64,000 bases of DNA, from the NCBI RefSeq assembly GCF_001280015.1, contig NZ_LGDV01000038.1, forward strand, positions 327,335 through 391,334. The letters are read 5' to 3'. The first letter of the stretch is position 1, and every line of letters begins with the position of its first letter. Below the pieces are notes generated by a model that was given only the letters and a program-made list of their open reading frames with translations, was not told where the DNA came from and did no database searches. The position numbers and the translations under genes are program-made. Shown in pieces: positions 62,472 to 64,000 of the stretch. This stretch comes from Streptomyces sp. MMG1121 (GTDB lineage Bacteria; Actinomycetota; Actinomycetes; Streptomycetales; Streptomycetaceae).

Positions 62472-63992
62472 ATGACCGGGGCCGGACAGATCGAGGTGAC
62501 GCTCGCGGTCGGCCAGCAGAAGGAACTGCCCGCCGCACCGCCCACCGCCGGGCAGCCCGCCGGCCGGGAGATGCACGCCATCGTGGAGATCGGCGTCAGC
62601 AGTCACGGCGGCCCGGGGCTCGCCGCCGGTCCCGGCCCCGACCACGGGACGGGCCCGGTGCTCGCCGAGGTGCTGATCATCGACACCTCCCGCTCCATGC
62701 TCCACCCCGCCGCCAAACTGCACGCCGCGAAGGACGCCACCGGCGCCGCGCTCCGGCTGCTGCCCGACGGCACCGCCTTCGCCGTGCTCTCCGGGCGGTT
62801 CGACGCCACCGTGGTCCACCCCGGCCCCGGCCGCGCCCCGCTGGCCGTCGCCGGGCCCGCCGAACGCGACGCCGCCGAGCGGGCCGTACGGATCCTGGAC
62901 GCGGACGGCGGCACCGCCATCGGCACCTGGCTCGACCTCGCCCGTCGGCTGCTGAAGCAGCAGCCCGCCCCCGTCAAGCACGTCCTGCTGCTCACCGACG
63001 GGCGCAACGAGCACGACCACCGGGCCGCCATGAGCCTGGAGACCGCCCTGGACGCGTGCGAGGGCCGGTTCGTCTGCGACGCCTGGGGCATCGGCGACGA
63101 CTGGGACGCCGAACTGCTGCTGCGCATCGCCCGGCGGCTGCACGGCCGGGCCGGAGCAGTCCGCGACGAGTCCGAACTGACCGAAGCCTATGAGGAGTTG
63201 ATGCACGGGCTGCTCGGCACCGCCGTCCCCGAGCTGCGCATCAGACTCACCCCCACCCCCGGTACGGTGATCCGCCGGGTCACCCAGGTGGTGCCGAACG
63301 AGCAGGAGCTGACCGCCGTACCGGCCGGCCCCGGCGGGCGCGGCACCGAGTACGTCACCCGCGCCTGGGGCGACGAGGTGCGGCACTTCCAGGCCGTCCT
63401 GGGGGCCGACCCGACCGGCCGCGACACCGGCGAGGACCTGCAACTCGCCGCCGTGGAGGTCGTCGTACCCGACTTCGGGCGCCCGGTACGGCTGCCCGCG
63501 CCGCGGCCCGTCCTGGTGCGCTGGACCGACAACCCGCTCGACGCCTCCCGGCAGTATCCCGGGGTGCGCCGGCACGAGCTGTACCAGCAGACGAGCGCCG
63601 CCGTCGCCGAGGCCTACCGGGCGTGGCTGCGCGGCACCGACGGCCGGGCGGCGGCGGACCGGGCGCTGACGCGGGCCCTGGCCCTCGCCGACGAACTGGG
63701 CGACGTCCAACTGCTGGGCGCGCTGCGGCGGATCGAGGACGGGGCGGATCCGGGGCGGGTCCGGGCGGGCCTGAAGGACGTCGACTGGCAGCACCTGATC
63801 CTCTCCAGCGCCATGACCACCCCGCCCGGGCCGCCGGCCTGCGGCTCGCCGCCCGGCCCCGGTCCCGAGGCGGCGGGCGGCCCCGATCCCGCCGCCCTCG
63901 TCGAGTGCCCGCACTGCGCATGGCTCGGCCCGGCCGACTCCGCCTACTGCGGAGGCGACTGCGGCCGCCCACTGAGGGAGTCCCCGACATGA
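62472..63992 (+). CDS. VWA domain protein with C-terminal zinc ribbon
   Basis: The 506-residue protein has a von Willebrand A domain with a full MIDAS (Asp71, Ser73 and Ser75 in IIDTSRSM, Thr in GGTAIG, Asp in LLTDGR). A beta-rich middle and helical region follow. The C-terminus is a zinc ribbon (CPHCAWLGPADSAYCGGDCG), echoing the zinc sites at the start of the kinase. It starts 46 bp after the kinase and overlaps the next gene by 4 bp, so it belongs to the same operon. It may be a scaffold or substrate of the kinase. Confidence 0.88.
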   Translation: MTGAGQIEVTLAVGQQKELPAAPPTAGQPAGREMHAIVEIGVSSHGGPGLAAGPGPDHGTGPVLAEVLIIDTSRSMLHPAAKLHAAKDATGAALRLLPDGTAFAVLSGRFDATVVHPGPGRAPLAVAGPAERDAAERAVRILDADGGTAIGTWLDLARRLLKQQPAPVKHVLLLTDGRNEHDHRAAMSLETALDACEGRFVCDAWGIGDDWDAELLLRIARRLHGRAGAVRDESELTEAYEELMHGLLGTAVPELRIRLTPTPGTVIRRVTQVVPNEQELTAVPAGPGGRGTEYVTRAWGDEVRHFQAVLGADPTGRDTGEDLQLAAVEVVVPDFGRPVRLPAPRPVLVRWTDNPLDASRQYPGVRRHELYQQTSAAVAEAYRAWLRGTDGRAAADRALTRALALADELGDVQLLGALRRIEDGADPGRVRAGLKDVDWQHLILSSAMTTPPGPPACGSPPGPGPEAAGGPDPAALVECPHCAWLGPADSAYCGGDCGRPLRESPT

Positions 63993-64000
63993 TCCCCGCC
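63989..64000 (+). CDS. start of the next gene in the operon (cut by the window edge)
   Basis: ATG at 63989 overlaps the VWA stop (ATGA) and encodes M-I-P-A before the window ends. Coupled spacing suggests a fourth member of the operon, often a phosphatase, FHA or further regulatory protein in related loci; that is inference. Confidence 0.5.

Overview
The window is high-GC actinobacterial DNA, almost certainly from a Streptomyces chromosome. The evidence is very strong GC bias at third codon positions, Tat and lipoprotein signals, a sugar ABC transporter without its own ATPase, a rare TTA codon, and family matches such as alditol oxidase, DUF2637, a TrmB/LuxR hybrid regulator, PucR with xanthine dehydrogenase, and a PknG-like kinase. 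The species cannot be read from the sequence. No rRNA, tRNA, insertion sequence or CRISPR array was recognised.

Region 1 (1-6.7 kb) is a plant cell-wall locus. It starts with decayed DNA and the remnant of a GH43 enzyme. A secreted exo-beta-1,3-galactanase-like GH43/ricin protein follows, with its signal peptide in a different frame from the enzyme. Next comes a divergent rhamnogalacturonan-I pair: PL4 lyase on the minus strand, and SGNH acetylesterase plus a DUF2264 protein on the plus strand. LacI-like boxes lie between them.

Region 2 (6.9-12.5 kb) holds a PEP mutase/isocitrate lyase-like enzyme, a TetR/hydrolase pair, a secreted EEP phosphodiesterase with a jacalin-like lectin, and an ArsR-type repressor coupled to a TTA-containing MFS exporter. 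A 28-bp perfect palindrome covers the repressor's start codon.

Region 3 (12.5-21.9 kb, minus strand) is a galactan-utilisation cluster: ROK regulator, secreted GH30 endo-beta-1,6-galactanase with a frameshifted lectin domain, sugar-binding lipoprotein, two permeases and GH2 beta-galactosidase. With region 1 it would cut pectin side chains and arabinogalactan outside the cell, import the oligosaccharides and hydrolyse them inside.

Region 4 (22-29.6 kb) contains alditol oxidase, a flavin-binding protein beside a radical SAM protein with unusual cysteine spacing, a membrane protein joining sigma-like, anti-sigma-like and extracellular cellulose-binding domains, an MmyB-regulator remnant and a secreted phosphodiesterase.

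Region 5 (29.6-34.1 kb) has a diverged copy of the 5' end of rsgA followed by a truncated HINT-domain (polymorphic toxin) fragment, placed just before intact rsgA. An Ada-AlkA protein with a degenerate glycosylase half and Ogt follow.

Region 6 (34.2-46.4 kb) carries mixed chromosomal genes: SGNH hydrolase, DUF456, TrmB/LuxR regulator, PP2C-like protein, pyruvate oxidase, HATPase, DUF2637, FhuF-like protein with an iron box, GntR regulator, DUF2231 and a TPR-like protein.

Region 7 (46.5-55.3 kb) is purine catabolism: PucR regulator, divergent three-subunit xanthine dehydrogenase, NCS2 purine permease and XdhC maturation factor.

Region 8 (55.3-64 kb) has LysE, SRPBCC, a deacetylase lipoprotein and a phosphoribosyltransferase. 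It ends with a tightly overlapping operon of trypsin-like protein, PknG-like kinase and zinc-ribbon VWA protein that runs off the right edge.
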